43,244 nt of DNA from Phycisphaerae bacterium (GCA_003551645.1 PUND01000054.1:1-43244); one strand, 5' to 3'; shown: positions 31,100-40,639, numbered from the stretch's first letter. Notes: generated by a model not told the origin, from the letters alone. Numbers and translations: made by a program.

Positions 31100-31450
31100 A
31101 GGCGGAGATAAGTTGAAATTCCGAAGGCCGGCACCTCTCCCGGCCGAGACAAAGCGGTGATGGTTGAATCGCCCGACGAGGGAGGCGGGGACCGGCAAGG
31201 TCCCGGCGGTGCGGGCGACCCCGGTAGGACTCGATCCGGAGCCGGGGCTCACTGAAGGCCCGAGGGCCGCGAGATAAGACAACCGGGCCGGCCTGCCCTA
31301 TGCCGCCAGAAGGCGGTCAAGGCCGGTTACCCGTCCGGGCAGGACGGGTGCAGCTTCTCCCCGCGACAGGCGGAAAACGCCGCGACGTGTGCGGTCTATC
31401 CGTTACGGAGAACAGAACCGCTACGCCGGGCGAAAACCACGAACAGAAAA
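31100..31450 (+). other. Structured leader between rpsG and fusA
   Basis: This 351-base gap holds no credible gene. It contains a run of strong hairpins: GGCCGG/CCGGCC (31126-31145), GGGACC/GGTCCC (31188-31204) and CCCCGG/CCGGGG with an inner stem (31219-31247). Two more are GGCC/GGCC (31257-31268) and ACCCGTCC/GGACGGGT (31329-31349). Such density suggests a folded mRNA leader or small RNA controlling fusA. No known riboswitch core was recognised. Confidence 0.5.
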
Positions 31451-33526
31451 ATGGCCAAGGACCTGAACAAAGTTCGCAACATCGGCATCGCGGCGCACAT
31501 AGACGCCGGTAAGACAACCGTTACCGAGCGTGTGCTGTTTTTTGCCGGCAGGACGTACAAGATAGGCGAGGTGCATGACGGCACCGCGGTGATGGACTAT
31601 CTGTCCGAGGAGCAGGAGCGCGGCATCACCATCACCTCCGCGGCTACCTCGCTGCACTGGCGCAAGCACACCCTGACGCTGATAGACACCCCCGGCCACG
31701 TGGACTTCACCGTCGAGGTCGAACGTGCCCTCCGCGTGCTCGACGGCGCGGTGGCAGTGTTCTGTGCGGTCGGCGGGGTGGAGGCCCAGTCCGAGACGGT
31801 CTGGCACCAGGCCGACCGCTACCACGTTCCGCGGATGTGCTTTGTAAACAAGATGGACCGCGCCGGGGCCGACTTCGAGACGGTCGTCGCTGAGATAGCC
31901 CAGCGGCTCGGGGGCAACCCGGTGGTCATACAACTGCCGATGGGTGCCGGCGACGACTTCGTCGGGCAGATAGACATCATCCGTCGGCGCGCCTTTTACT
32001 ACGATCCGGAAGAGATCGCCACCAAGCTACGCGTCGAGGACGTTCCGGAAGAGTATCGCGAGCAGGTCGAGGTCGCCAGGCACGAGCTTATCGAAAAGGT
32101 CGCCGAGTGCGACGACCGACTGATGAAGAAGTACGTCCACGAAGAGGACATCAGCGAGAAGGACATTGTCGCCGCACTTCGGCGCGGCACGCTTGACAAT
32201 CGGCTCCAGCCGGTGTTGTGCGGCTCGGCGCTGAAGCACGTGGGTGTCCGTCCACTTCTGGACGCGGTGGTGGACTACCTGCCGAGTCCGCTTGAGGTCC
32301 GCCCGGTGCGAGGTCACGAAAGCGTCTCCGGCGGCGAGTCGATGGAGCGGCCGGCGGACCCGGAAGAGCCGTTCGCGGCCCTGCTTTTCAAGGTGACGGC
32401 CGATCCCCACGGCGACCTGCACTTTATCCGTGTTTACAGCGGTACGCTGAAGGCCGGCACCCGCGTGCTGAACAGCACTCAAAACAAGAAGGAAAACATC
32501 ACCCGCATCTGGGAGATGCACGCCAAGGAACGCATTCGGCGCGACGAGGTTACGGCCGGTGAGATCGTGGCCGTGGTCGGACTTAAGGACAGCATAACCG
32601 GCGATACGCTTTGTGACACTCGCCATCCGATAGTGCTGGAGCGGTTGCACCTTCCGGAGCCGGTGATAACGATGTCCATCGAGCCGCGGACCAACGCCGA
32701 GAAGGATCGGCTGGTCGAGGCGATGAGGTCGCTCCGCAAGGAGGACCCCAGCTTCGGATACCGATTCGACTCCGAGACCGGCCAGACGCAGATTTCCGGC
32801 ATGGGCGAGTTGCACCTGGAGGTAATCCGCAACCGCCTGGTGCGCGACATGGGGCTTGAGGTTCGCGTCGGCCGTCCCAGCGTGGCCTATAAGGAGACCA
32901 TCCGCTCGGCCGCCGAGACCCGCGGCAGCTTCATCCGCCAGACCGGCGGGCGGGGCCAGTACGGCGTGGTCGAACTGCGTGTGGAGCCGTTCGAGCCGGA
33001 AGAAGGCGAAGATCCGTTCATCTTTGAGGACAAGACCAAGGGCGGCGTCATCCCGCGGGAGTTTATCCCGTCGGTTGAAGAGGGCGCCCGCGACGCGGCC
33101 TCTACCGGCCCGCTGGCGGGCTTCCCGATGCTGAATATCCGGGTCTCGCTGCTGGACGGCAAGCACCACCCGGTTGACAGCTCGGAGATCGCCTTCCAGC
33201 AGGCGGCGGCAATCGCCTTCGCCGACGCGGCGCAAAAGGCCTCGCCGGTATTCCTTGAGCCGATTATGCGTTTGCAGGTTATGACCCCCGAGGAGTACCT
33301 GGGTCCGGTGACGGGCGATTTGCAGGCCCGCAGAGCGGAGATAAAGCAGATGCAGCAGCGGGGAAACCAGCGTCTGTTGCTTGCGGAGGTTCCGCTGGCG
33401 GAAATGTTCGGTTACTCGACGCAGTTGCGTTCGGTGACCCAGGGCAGGGCGACCAGCACGATGGAACCGCTGCGTTATGCCCCCGCGCCGCAGCAGGTAG
33501 CCGAGAAAATCATGCGGTTTGTGTAG
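31451..33526 (+). CDS. fusA: Elongation factor G
   Basis: The 691-residue translocase GTPase moves tRNA and mRNA through the ribosome. The P-loop is AHIDAGKTT, the switch I motif QERGITI is normal (in contrast to EF-Tu here), followed by DTPGHVDFT and NKMD. Domains II-V follow, with [11 protein letters not shown] and the C-terminal [20 protein letters not shown]. Length is typical of EF-G. The ATG lies at the end of the structured leader. Confidence 0.97.
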   Translation: MAKDLNKVRNIGIAAHIDAGKTTVTERVLFFAGRTYKIGEVHDGTAVMDYLSEEQERGITITSAATSLHWRKHTLTLIDTPGHVDFTVEVERALRVLDGAVAVFCAVGGVEAQSETVWHQADRYHVPRMCFVNKMDRAGADFETVVAEIAQRLGGNPVVIQLPMGAGDDFVGQIDIIRRRAFYYDPEEIATKLRVEDVPEEYREQVEVARHELIEKVAECDDRLMKKYVHEEDISEKDIVAALRRGTLDNRLQPVLCGSALKHVGVRPLLDAVVDYLPSPLEVRPVRGHESVSGGESMERPADPEEPFAALLFKVTADPHGDLHFIRVYSGTLKAGTRVLNSTQNKKENITRIWEMHAKERIRRDEVTAGEIVAVVGLKDSITGDTLCDTRHPIVLERLHLPEPVITMSIEPRTNAEKDRLVEAMRSLRKEDPSFGYRFDSETGQTQISGMGELHLEVIRNRLVRDMGLEVRVGRPSVAYKETIRSAAETRGSFIRQTGGRGQYGVVELRVEPFEPEEGEDPFIFEDKTKGGVIPREFIPSVEEGARDAASTGPLAGFPMLNIRVSLLDGKHHPVDSSEIAFQQAAAIAFADAAQKASPVFLEPIMRLQVMTPEEYLGPVTGDLQARRAEIKQMQQRGNQRLLLAEVPLAEMFGYSTQLRSVTQGRATSTMEPLRYAPAPQQVAEKIMRFV

Positions 33527-33564
33527 TTGTTCGCAAAAACTGTGCAAAAAAGCTGACGGAATGA

Positions 33565-33592
33565 TTGACAACGTCGGCGAAATCATTATGGT
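33565..33592 (+). promoter_or_regulatory. Candidate promoter for the S10 operon
   Basis: A perfect TTGACA (33565-33570) and TATGGT (33587-33592) are 16 bases apart in the 126-base gap between fusA and rpsJ. The transcript would start near 33599, giving a leader of about 55 bases. Confidence 0.5.
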
Positions 33593-33639
33593 GATTGGAC
33601 TCTGCATTTTGGGCCGCGTGTTCGCGACCCTCCAGGACC

Positions 33640-33652
33640 GGAGAGTTTCTCC
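33640..33652 (+). promoter_or_regulatory. Shine-Dalgarno-sequestering hairpin of rpsJ
   Basis: GGAGA (33640-33644) can pair perfectly with TCTCC (33648-33652) over a three-base loop, directly before the rpsJ ATG. The GGAG is also the only evident ribosome site, so the stem would hide it. This could be a translational switch for the first gene of the ribosomal operon. Confidence 0.5.
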
Positions 33653-33961
33653 ATGGAGCATGACAAGATACGCATCCGGATGGAATCGTACGACCATCGC
33701 GCACTGGACGGATCGGCCAAGGAGATTGTGGACCACGCCGAGCGGACAGGCGCGAGAGCGCGGGGTCCGATTCCGCTGCCCACGCGAATCGAGCGTTACA
33801 CGGTGCTGAGAAGTCCGCACGTTGACAAGAAAGCGCGAGAGCAGTTCGAAATGCGAACGCACAAGCGGATTATCGACATTTATGAACCGACCGTCCGTAC
33901 GGTTGAGGCGCTGAACCGGCTGGTGGTGCCGGCCGGCGTGTTCGTTAAGATCAAGGCCTGA
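33653..33961 (+). CDS. rpsJ: 30S ribosomal protein S10
   Basis: The 102-residue protein (NusE) belongs to the 30S head and to antitermination complexes. Typical segments are [20 protein letters not shown] and the loop [20 protein letters not shown]. The end, [19 protein letters not shown], is canonical. It is the first gene of the S10 operon and has its own probable promoter and a hairpin at its ribosome site. Confidence 0.97.
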   Translation: MEHDKIRIRMESYDHRALDGSAKEIVDHAERTGARARGPIPLPTRIERYTVLRSPHVDKKAREQFEMRTHKRIIDIYEPTVRTVEALNRLVVPAGVFVKIKA

Positions 33962-33972
33962 CAGGGCAAACC

Positions 33973-34632
33973 ATGCTACCGGGCATACTAGGCAAAAAAA
34001 TCGGCATGACGCAGGTGTACGACGAAAACGACGTGCTCCATCCAGTCACGGTGGTGCAGGCCGGACCATGCACCGTCATGCAGGTCAAGAACACCGACAC
34101 CGACGGCTATGACGCGGTTCAGATCGGCTTCGAGGACTGCAAGCCGCACCGCTCTCGAAAGCCGCAGATAGGCCACGCCGGCCGCGCCGGAGTTCGCGCG
34201 AAAAAGCACCTGCGCGAAATCCGCCTGCCCGAACCGGCCGGTGAGGACATCCGCGCCGGCGAGACCTACGGCGTCGAGGCGCTGGAAGGCGTCGAATACG
34301 TGGATATCATCGGTGTCAGCAAGGGCAAGGGATTCGCCGGCGTGATGAAGCGGCACGGATTCTCCGGCCAGCCGGCAAGCCACGGCGCGGAGAAGACGCA
34401 CCGCAGCGCCGGGTCCATAGCCGGGCACGCCTCCAACGCCGGTCTTGGCGGCGACATCAAGAAGGGCAAGCGGATGGCGGGACATATGGGCGTGGACCGC
34501 ACCACCACCCGGCACCACAAGCTCATCGGTATAGACAAAGAAAACAATCTGCTCCTGATCAAAGGCCCGGTGCCGGGCGCCAAGGGTCAGGTGGTAATGG
34601 TCCGCAAGAGCAAGACGGCGAGGATCCGCTGA
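33973..34632 (+). CDS. rplC: 50S ribosomal protein L3
   Basis: The 219-residue protein begins assembly of the large subunit and reaches the peptidyl transferase centre. Canonical parts are the N-terminal GILGKKIGMTQVYDENDVLH, the region SKGKGFAGVMKRHGFSG and GKRMAGHMG near the end. The tip loop reads GHASNAGLGGDI where many bacteria have a GxxxxPGRVxKG-type sequence. It starts 11 bases after rpsJ. Confidence 0.96.
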   Translation: MLPGILGKKIGMTQVYDENDVLHPVTVVQAGPCTVMQVKNTDTDGYDAVQIGFEDCKPHRSRKPQIGHAGRAGVRAKKHLREIRLPEPAGEDIRAGETYGVEALEGVEYVDIIGVSKGKGFAGVMKRHGFSGQPASHGAEKTHRSAGSIAGHASNAGLGGDIKKGKRMAGHMGVDRTTTRHHKLIGIDKENNLLLIKGPVPGAKGQVVMVRKSKTARIR

Positions 34633-34649
34633 TACGACGGAACAAAGCC

Positions 34650-35279
34650 ATGCTGGAAGTTCCCGTTTACAACACGAAGGGCGAACAGGTCGAGACGCTG
34701 AAGGTGGATGAGGCTGCTCTCGGCGGAAGCGTCAACGCCGCTCTGCTGAAGCAGGCGGTGGTGATGTATCACGCCAACAGCCATCAGAACACCTCGGAGA
34801 CCAAGGGACGGTCCGAAATCCGCGGCTCGACCCGCAAGCTGTTCCGCCAGAAGGGCACGGGCATGGCCCGTCGCGGTCCCATTCGGGCGAACATTCTGCG
34901 GGGAGGCGGCGTGACGTTCGCCAAGAAGCCCCACGAGCGGCGGCTGAGCATGCCCCGCCGGATGCGGAAGGCGGCGCTGAACTCGGCGATACTGGCCAAG
35001 ATTATCGGCGGCGACCTGCTGGTAGTGGACGAGCTTAGCTTCGAGGCGCCGAAGACAAACGAGATGGCGTCTGTGCTGAAGAACCTGAAGATCAACCGAT
35101 CGTGTCTGCTGGCGCTGAACGAAAGCGACCGGACGATCTACCTCAGCGCCAGGAATATCCCGGACCTGACGGTCAGGACCGCCGCGGAGCTTAACGCGTA
35201 CGAGGTCGCCAGCCGACGGAAGATGCTTATCACAGCCGACGGCATGAAGGCCCTGGTGGGCACGGAGGTGGCGTCGTGA
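34650..35279 (+). CDS. rplD: 50S ribosomal protein L4
   Basis: The 209-residue protein lines the exit tunnel and in some bacteria represses its own operon. The tunnel loop KGRSEIRGSTRKLFRQKGTG followed by MARRGPIRANILRGGGVTF is canonical. The C-terminal half contains LLVVDELSFEAPKT. Its stop overlaps the rplW GTG start by four bases. Confidence 0.96.
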   Translation: MLEVPVYNTKGEQVETLKVDEAALGGSVNAALLKQAVVMYHANSHQNTSETKGRSEIRGSTRKLFRQKGTGMARRGPIRANILRGGGVTFAKKPHERRLSMPRRMRKAALNSAILAKIIGGDLLVVDELSFEAPKTNEMASVLKNLKINRSCLLALNESDRTIYLSARNIPDLTVRTAAELNAYEVASRRKMLITADGMKALVGTEVAS

Positions 35280-35560
35280 AGCTGCAGACTTACGAGGTCG
35301 TCATACGCCCGCTGGTGACAGAGAAGAGCACTCACCAGGCCGGCGTGCAGAACTGCTACGCCTTCGAGGTTCATCCGGAGGCGAACAAGGCGCAGATACG
35401 CAACGCAGTCGAGAAGATTTACGACGTAAAGGTGCTGGACGTGCGGACGTCGCTGAGGCGCGGCAAGCCGCGAAGGACGCGCTTCGTGCAGAGCCGCACC
35501 AAGCACTGGAAAAAGGCGGTCGTCGAGCTGCACCCGGACTACCGCATCGATTTGTTCTAG
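35276..35560 (+). CDS. rplW: 50S ribosomal protein L23
   Basis: The 94-residue protein surrounds the tunnel exit and docks trigger factor and SRP. VIRPLVTEKSTHQ and NKAQIRNAVEKIYDVKVLDV are typical. The GTG start overlaps the rplD stop (GTGA), so translation is probably coupled. Confidence 0.96.
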   Translation: MKLQTYEVVIRPLVTEKSTHQAGVQNCYAFEVHPEANKAQIRNAVEKIYDVKVLDVRTSLRRGKPRRTRFVQSRTKHWKKAVVELHPDYRIDLF

Positions 35561-35578
35561 CCGTTGAGTTGCCCAGCC

Positions 35579-36430
35579 ATGCCGATCAAGAAATACAAAC
35601 GAACCTCACCGGGAAGGCGGAACAGCTCGGTCAACATACGGACCGAGGCGACCACCACGACGCCGGAGAAGTCGCTGCTTCGCCCGCTGAAAAAGAGCGG
35701 CGGCCGGAACCACAGCGGCGTGGTCACCACCGGCCACCGCGGCGGCGGCGCCAAGCGCATGTACCGCGTGATCGACTTCAAGCGGGACAAGGACGATCAG
35801 TCGGCCGAGGTCCGGACCATTGAGTACGATCCGAACCGCAGCTGCAATATCGCCCTGGTTGAGTACGAGGACGGCGAGAGGCGTTACATACTTGCCCCGG
35901 CCGGGCTGCGTGTCGGCCAGAAGGTCTATTCCGGTCCCCAGGCCGAGCCGCGACGCGGCAACTGCCTGCCCTTGGACAGGATTCCGCCCGGGCTGGAGGT
36001 GCACAATATAGAGATGACCCCCGGCGCCGGCGGCAAGCTGGTCCGCAGCGCCGGCGGCTCTGCTCGCCTGGCGGCCAAAGAAGGCAGGTACGCCCACGTG
36101 GTGCTGCCTTCCGGCGAGGTCCGGCTGATAAACGTCAAGTGCCGCGCGACCATCGGCGGCCTGGGCAACCAGGAGCATTCGGGCGTCCGCTGGGGCAAGG
36201 CGGGCCGGAATCGCCACCGTGGCCGTCGGCCGCATGTCCGCGGCTCGGCGATGAACCCGGTGGCCCATCCGATGGGCGGCGGCGAGGGTCGCCGCAGCGG
36301 AGGCCGACATCCGGTATCGCCGACGGGCAAACTTTCCAAAGGCGGAAAGACCCGTAAGAAGCGCAAGGCCAGCAGAAGAATGATTCTCCGCCGCAGACGC
36401 AATGTCCGGCACGGCCAGGTGAGTCTGTAG
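35579..36430 (+). CDS. rplB: 50S ribosomal protein L2
   Basis: The 283-residue protein is needed for subunit joining and peptidyl transfer. The start [15 protein letters not shown] is canonical, so an in-frame ATG five codons upstream was not used. The highly conserved C-terminal loop usually reads NPVDHPHGGGEG but here reads [12 protein letters not shown], changing the Asp before the conserved His and the following His. The rest ([20 protein letters not shown]) is regular. Confidence 0.97.
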   Translation: MPIKKYKRTSPGRRNSSVNIRTEATTTTPEKSLLRPLKKSGGRNHSGVVTTGHRGGGAKRMYRVIDFKRDKDDQSAEVRTIEYDPNRSCNIALVEYEDGERRYILAPAGLRVGQKVYSGPQAEPRRGNCLPLDRIPPGLEVHNIEMTPGAGGKLVRSAGGSARLAAKEGRYAHVVLPSGEVRLINVKCRATIGGLGNQEHSGVRWGKAGRNRHRGRRPHVRGSAMNPVAHPMGGGEGRRSGGRHPVSPTGKLSKGGKTRKKRKASRRMILRRRRNVRHGQVSL

Positions 36431-36523
36431 TGTCGCTTCGGACGGCGCGACGGACTTTTTTGGACGCCGGACAGGGCCGCGGATACCGCAAAGCGTCCCA
36501 GGGGCGCTTTTAGGGAAACTCTG

Positions 36524-36529
36524 TATATT
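36524..36529 (+). promoter_or_regulatory. Possible -10 element in the rplB-rpsS gap
   Basis: TATATT in the context TCTGTATATTGAA lies in a 165-base gap within the S10 operon. The tuf promoter has a similar context (GTGTATATTGAA). No clear -35 is seen. Upstream, GTCGC/GCGAC (36432-36451) followed by a T-run at 36455-36461 could act as a weak terminator. Confidence 0.3.
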
Positions 36530-36595
36530 GAAGCATGTCATCGGCAGGCCGAGTTCGTTTTGGCTCGGGCGGCCGGGTGACGGAAGGAAGCAAAG

Positions 36596-36859
36596 ATGGC
36601 GCGAAGCACCAAAAAAGGCCCGTTCGTTGACGAAAAGCTCTACCGCAAGGTTCAGCGGGCGGAGCAGACCGGCAGTCGCGAGCCGATCAAGACGTGGGCA
36701 CGGGCGTGCACCATAGTGCCGGAGTTTATCGGGCACACGTTCATGGTGCACAACGGCAAGGTATTCAATCGCGTGTTTGTAACAGAAGACATGGTAGGCC
36801 ATCGGCTCGGCGAGTTCAGCCCGACGCGGACGTTCCGCGGGCACGCTCGCGGCAGGTGA
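36596..36859 (+). CDS. rpsS: 30S ribosomal protein S19
   Basis: The 87-residue protein binds 16S rRNA in the 30S head with S13. [19 protein letters not shown] and the C-terminal [19 protein letters not shown] are canonical. It follows a 165-base gap and has a good GGAAGG ribosome site. Confidence 0.97.
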   Translation: MARSTKKGPFVDEKLYRKVQRAEQTGSREPIKTWARACTIVPEFIGHTFMVHNGKVFNRVFVTEDMVGHRLGEFSPTRTFRGHARGR

Positions 36860-36898
36860 GTCGGCTAGGCCCGCCGGAGTGAACGAGGAACAAAAGCG

Positions 36899-37234
36899 AT
36901 GCCCTGGCACGCAAAGCACAGGTTCGCTCGAATCAGCCCGCGGAAGGCCCGCCTGGTGGCGGAGCTTATCCGCCAGCGCGACGTGCAGGATGCGCTGAAC
37001 GTGCTGCGGTTTACGCACAATCGGGCGGCACAGATGGTGACCAAGGTGCTCAACAGCGCCATAGCCAACGCCGACGAGGCCGAAGCGGACGTGGACCGAC
37101 TGTTTGTCTCGGAGGCCCGCGTTGACGAGGGACCGGTGATGCGGCGGTTCCAACCGAAAGACCGCGGACGGGCGCACCCGATCCGCAAGCCCACCAGCCA
37201 CATTGTCGTGGTGGTGGATGAGGAGCAGGAGTAA
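36899..37234 (+). CDS. rplV: 50S ribosomal protein L22
   Basis: The 111-residue tunnel protein contains RISPRKARLVAELIRQRDVQ and the end FQPKDRGRAHPIRKPTSHIV, whose loop forms the tunnel constriction. Length is normal. It lies 39 bases after rpsS and 9 before rpsC. Confidence 0.96.
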   Translation: MPWHAKHRFARISPRKARLVAELIRQRDVQDALNVLRFTHNRAAQMVTKVLNSAIANADEAEADVDRLFVSEARVDEGPVMRRFQPKDRGRAHPIRKPTSHIVVVVDEEQE

Positions 37235-37243
37235 CCGGCGACC

Positions 37244-38149
37244 ATGGGTCAGAAGATATCACCAACCGGATTCCGGACGGGCGTCACCCGCGGCTGGCAG
37301 AGCCGATGGTTCGCCCCGGGCAGCAACTTCGGGGAGTTCCTGGTCGAGGACGAGAAGGTTCGCCGGTTCATAGACGACCGGCTTAACCGCCAGCCGCCGT
37401 ACGCGGCCATCAGCGCTGTGGAAATCGAGCGGACCCGCGAGGAAGTGAAGGTCTTCATCAAGACGGCCCGCCCGGGGCTGGTAATCGGCCCGAAGGGCGC
37501 CGAGGTTGACAAGCTCAAGGACGCCCTGGAGTCCCTGACCAACCGTCGTGTGAACATTAACATCGTCGAGGTGAAATCGCCGGACCTGGACGCCAAGCTG
37601 ATAGCCGAGGGCATCGCCGAGCAGCTCAAGCGGCGTGCGAGTTTCCGTCGGACGCTGAAACAGCGGGCCGACGCCGCGATGCAGGCCGGCGCCAAGGGCG
37701 TGAAGATCGCCGTCGGCGGACGGCTCGGCGGCGCCGAGATGGGCAGGCGGGAGTCGGTCCTTCGCGGCAGCATCCCGCTGCACACGCTGTCGGCGGATGT
37801 TGATTACGGCTTCGCCCCGTGCATTACGACCTACGGCACCATCGGTGTGAAGGTGTGGGTCTTTCGCGGTCGGTTCGGCGAGGAGCCGCCCAAGCCCGAG
37901 GCCGGAGCCGGCGGCGGTCGCCCGAGACGGCGTCGCGACGGCGCCGGCGGTCCGGGCGGCGGATCCCGCGGACAGGGCGGCCGGACAGGCAGAGGTCAGC
38001 GGGGCGGTCGGAGCAGAGGCCCCGCATCCGGCGGTCAGAGCACGCAGAGTGATCAGACCAAACAGGACAACAAGCCGGCTGAATCGGCCGGACAGGAACA
38101 GAGCGACTCTTCGCCCCAGGGCGGAGAAGGCGCGCAAGCGAGTGAATAG
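37244..38149 (+). CDS. rpsC: 30S ribosomal protein S3 with a long low-complexity tail
   Basis: The 301-residue protein forms part of the mRNA entry helicase. MGQKISPTGFRTGVTRGWQS starts it, the KH domain has PGLVIGPKGAEVDKLKD, and GRLGGAEMGRRESVLRGSIP is canonical. After about residue 210 comes an 85-residue tail, first Gly/Arg-rich (GGGRPRRRRDGAGGPGGG), then Gln/Ser/Glu-rich. E. coli S3 is 233 residues, so this tail is extra. Confidence 0.97.
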   Translation: MGQKISPTGFRTGVTRGWQSRWFAPGSNFGEFLVEDEKVRRFIDDRLNRQPPYAAISAVEIERTREEVKVFIKTARPGLVIGPKGAEVDKLKDALESLTNRRVNINIVEVKSPDLDAKLIAEGIAEQLKRRASFRRTLKQRADAAMQAGAKGVKIAVGGRLGGAEMGRRESVLRGSIPLHTLSADVDYGFAPCITTYGTIGVKVWVFRGRFGEEPPKPEAGAGGGRPRRRRDGAGGPGGGSRGQGGRTGRGQRGGRSRGPASGGQSTQSDQTKQDNKPAESAGQEQSDSSPQGGEGAQASE

Positions 38150-38167
38150 GACTGGTCAGGTGTCATC

Positions 38168-38581
38168 ATGCCGTTGATGCCAAACAGAGTGAAGTACCGC
38201 AAGGCCCACCGGGGCAAGGTCCGCGGGAACGCCACGCGTGGGAACACGGTGGTGTTCGGCGACTACGGAATCCAGACGACCGAGGCCGGCTGGATAACGG
38301 CCAGGCAGATAGAGGCCGGACGAATCGCCGCGACGCACTACCTCCACCGCGAGGGGCGCGTTTACATCCGCATATTCCCGGACAAGCCCTACACCAAGAA
38401 GCCCCTGGAGGTTCGGATGGGCAAAGGCAAGGGCGAGCCGGAGGGCTGGGTCGCGGTGGTCAAGCCCGGTTCGGTGCTTTTTGAAATCAGCGGCGTTGAC
38501 GAGGCGACCGCGCGGGCGGCGCTGCAGAGAGTAGCGCACAAGATGCCCCTGCGGTGCCGGATGGTTCATCGTCGCCATTGA
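38168..38581 (+). CDS. rplP: 50S ribosomal protein L16
   Basis: The 137-residue protein lies near the A site and 5S r[43 protein letters not shown] and [20 protein letters not shown] are canonical. It is followed closely by rpmC. Confidence 0.97.
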   Translation: MPLMPNRVKYRKAHRGKVRGNATRGNTVVFGDYGIQTTEAGWITARQIEAGRIAATHYLHREGRVYIRIFPDKPYTKKPLEVRMGKGKGEPEGWVAVVKPGSVLFEISGVDEATARAALQRVAHKMPLRCRMVHRRH

Positions 38582-38596
38582 TGCGGGACAGTTGCG

Positions 38597-38821
38597 ATGA
38601 AGATTAATGAAATCAGAGAACTGAGCGACGAGGAGCTTTCGGCGGAGCTGGAGCGTTTGCGTCGGCATGTGTTCGACCTTCGCAGCCAGTCGGTGACCGA
38701 AAAGCTCGAGGACCCCTCCATGGTCACCAAGGCCCGGAGGGACATCGCTCGGATTCTTACGGTTCAGAGGCAGCGTGCCCACGCCGCCGCGGTGGCTGGC
38801 GCCGAGAGTGAGCGGAAGTAG
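38597..38821 (+). CDS. rpmC: 50S ribosomal protein L29
   Basis: The 74-residue helical hairpin protein sits by the tunnel exit. EIRELSDEELSAELERLRRH, then FDLRSQSVTEKLEDPSMV and KARRDIARILTV fit the family. The C-terminal AHAAAVAGAESERK tail is slightly longer than usual. Confidence 0.94.
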   Translation: MKINEIRELSDEELSAELERLRRHVFDLRSQSVTEKLEDPSMVTKARRDIARILTVQRQRAHAAAVAGAESERK

Positions 38822-38826
38822 ACCCT

Positions 38827-39138
38827 ATGGCAGAGGCAGCCCGACAGGAACAGTCCGAAAAGAAGATGGCCCGCTCGGTCATCGGCACGGTGATGTCAAT
38901 AAGCGGCGAGAAGACCATCAACGTCGGCATCGACAACATGGTCCCCCACCGGAAATACGGCAAGTACATTCGCCGGCGGACGAAGCTGCTTGTGCACGAC
39001 CCCAAAGGTGAGGCGGCTAAGGGCGACCGGGTCGAAATTATACCGTGCCGACCGCTTAGCCGGCGTAAGTCGTGGCGGCTGGTTCGGGTGGTTCGTCGCA
39101 GCGATCTGCCCATGGGTCCCGGCGGAAAAGAAGGATAG
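38827..39138 (+). CDS. rpsQ: 30S ribosomal protein S17
   Basis: The 103-residue OB-fold protein binds 16S rRNA in the body. A polar 12-residue leader precedes the core [19 protein letters not shown], then [19 protein letters not shown] and [20 protein letters not shown]. An internal ATG at the core start (MARSVIG) is possible, but the first ATG follows directly on rpmC. Confidence 0.95.
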   Translation: MAEAARQEQSEKKMARSVIGTVMSISGEKTINVGIDNMVPHRKYGKYIRRRTKLLVHDPKGEAAKGDRVEIIPCRPLSRRKSWRLVRVVRRSDLPMGPGGKEG

Positions 39139-39142
39139 TACG

Positions 39143-39529
39143 GTGATTCAGCAGGAAACGCATCTGGACGTTGCGGACAATACCGGAGCCAGGGAAATCG
39201 GTGTCATCCGGATTCTGGGCGGCTCTACCCGGCGGGGCGGAGGTACCCGGCGGACGGCGTCGATAGGCGATATTTTTGTCGGCTCGGTCAAGAAGGCCAT
39301 TGCCGGCTCGGACGTCAAGAAGGGCGATATCGTGCGGTGCGTGATAGTCAGGACGGCGTACCCAGTGCGCCGGCCCGACGGCAGTTACATCCGCTTCGAC
39401 CGCAACGCCTGCGTAATCGTGGACGAGGAAGGCAACCCGCGAGGGACGCGCATCTTCGGCGCCGTCGCGAGAGAGCTGAGAGAGCGGAACTACATGAAGA
39501 TCGTCTCCCTGGCGACTGAGGTGGTCTAG
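39143..39529 (+). CDS. rplN: 50S ribosomal protein L14
   Basis: The 128-residue protein lies at the subunit interface. The GTG start gives [20 protein letters not shown], matching the family's MIQxxTxLxVADNSGA start. An in-frame upstream stretch overlaps rpsQ and is not L14-like. [20 protein letters not shown] and the C-terminal [18 protein letters not shown] are canonical. The ribosome site is AAGGA. Confidence 0.96.
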   Translation: MIQQETHLDVADNTGAREIGVIRILGGSTRRGGGTRRTASIGDIFVGSVKKAIAGSDVKKGDIVRCVIVRTAYPVRRPDGSYIRFDRNACVIVDEEGNPRGTRIFGAVARELRERNYMKIVSLATEVV

Positions 39530-39532
39530 AAC

Positions 39533-39871
39533 ATGGCACAGCGCGTGAAAAAAGGCGACACCGTGGTGGTCATCGCCGGCGACCAGAAAGGCGCCGTCGG
39601 CGAGGTGCTTGCGGTTTATCCGCGCGAGCGGAAGGTGCTCGTCCAGGGTGTCAACCGGGTCTATCGGCACCTCAGGCCCAGTCGGCAGAACCCCCAGGGC
39701 GGGCGGATACAGAAGGAGATGCCGGTGGATATTTCGAACGTCCGCCCGGCGGATCCTAAGACCGGACAGCCCACGCGGGTGGGGTTCCGCGTCCGTGAAG
39801 ACGGAACGAAGGAACGGTACGCCAGGAAGTCCGGCGAGTCGTTGGGAATCGTGAAGGCATCGGAGCAATAG
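39533..39871 (+). CDS. rplX: 50S ribosomal protein L24
   Basis: The 112-residue assembly-initiator protein has the KOW motif VKKGDTVVVIAGDQKGAVGE and the segment VQGVNRVYRHLRPSRQNPQG. Its start is 3 bases after the rplN stop. Confidence 0.96.
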   Translation: MAQRVKKGDTVVVIAGDQKGAVGEVLAVYPRERKVLVQGVNRVYRHLRPSRQNPQGGRIQKEMPVDISNVRPADPKTGQPTRVGFRVREDGTKERYARKSGESLGIVKASEQ

Positions 39872-39881
39872 GACCGGCGGT

Positions 39882-40427
39882 ATGGTCGCGAGATTGCTGG
39901 AACATTATCGAACCGAGGTCGCACCGCAACTGCGGGAGCGATTCGAGTATAAGAACGCCCTGGCCACGCCCCGGCTGGAGAAGATAGTCATCTCCATCGG
40001 CATGGGCGACGCCAACCGCGAACAGCAGCGGCTGGAGACGGCCTTGAAGGAACTCACTGAGATTGCCGGGCAGAAGCCGGTAATAACGCGGGCCAGGAAG
40101 TCCGTCAGCAACTTCAACGTCCGCCGAGGTTATTCGGTGGGTGTGAAGGTTACGCTTCGCCGTCAGCGGATGTACGAGTTCCTGGACCGGTTGGTTTCGC
40201 TGGCGATTCCGCGTGTGAAGGACTTCCGCGGACTGAACCCTTCGAGCTTTGACGGGCGAGGCAACTACAGCATGGGCCTGGCCGAGCAGACGGTCTTCCC
40301 GGAGATCGACTCGGCGAAGGTCCAGCACACGCAGGGCATGAATATAACCATCCACACGACGGCCGAGACCGACGAGGAAGCGATGGAGCTTCTTCGCGGG
40401 CTTGGGATGCCGTTGCGTGAGAGCTGA
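39882..40427 (+). CDS. rplE: 50S ribosomal protein L5
   Basis: The 181-residue protein binds 5S rRNA and P-site t[38 protein letters not shown] and the region [20 protein letters not shown] are canonical. It ends [12 protein letters not shown]. Confidence 0.97.
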   Translation: MVARLLEHYRTEVAPQLRERFEYKNALATPRLEKIVISIGMGDANREQQRLETALKELTEIAGQKPVITRARKSVSNFNVRRGYSVGVKVTLRRQRMYEFLDRLVSLAIPRVKDFRGLNPSSFDGRGNYSMGLAEQTVFPEIDSAKVQHTQGMNITIHTTAETDEEAMELLRGLGMPLRES

Positions 40428-40453
40428 CCAGGCACAGCGCAGTCGGAGACGTT

Positions 40454-40639
40454 ATGGCGACCAAAGCACACATGGCCAAGGCCAACCGCCCCCCGAAGTA
40501 CTCGACGCGCCGCATCCGGCGCTGCCAGTTGTGCGGGCGCGTCAGGGGCGTTTATCGCAAGTTTCAGATTTGCCGGATTTGCCTGCGGAACCTGGCGCAC
40601 GAAGGCAAGATTCCGGGACTGATGAAGTCGAGCTGGTGA
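40454..40639 (+). CDS. rpsN: 30S ribosomal protein S14, zinc-binding type Z
   Basis: The 61-residue short form carries four zinc cysteines in CQLCGR and CRICLR and ends in [13 protein letters not shown]. The spc-operon position between rplE and rpsH is standard. It is the zinc-dependent type, unlike the long zinc-free paralog some bacteria also carry. Confidence 0.97.
   Translation: MATKAHMAKANRPPKYSTRRIRRCQLCGRVRGVYRKFQICRICLRNLAHEGKIPGLMKSSW

Noticed and set aside
32027-33862. 611-residue minus-strand open frame opposite fusA and rpsJ
   Set aside because: No family features, and it runs across two conserved genes and their gap.
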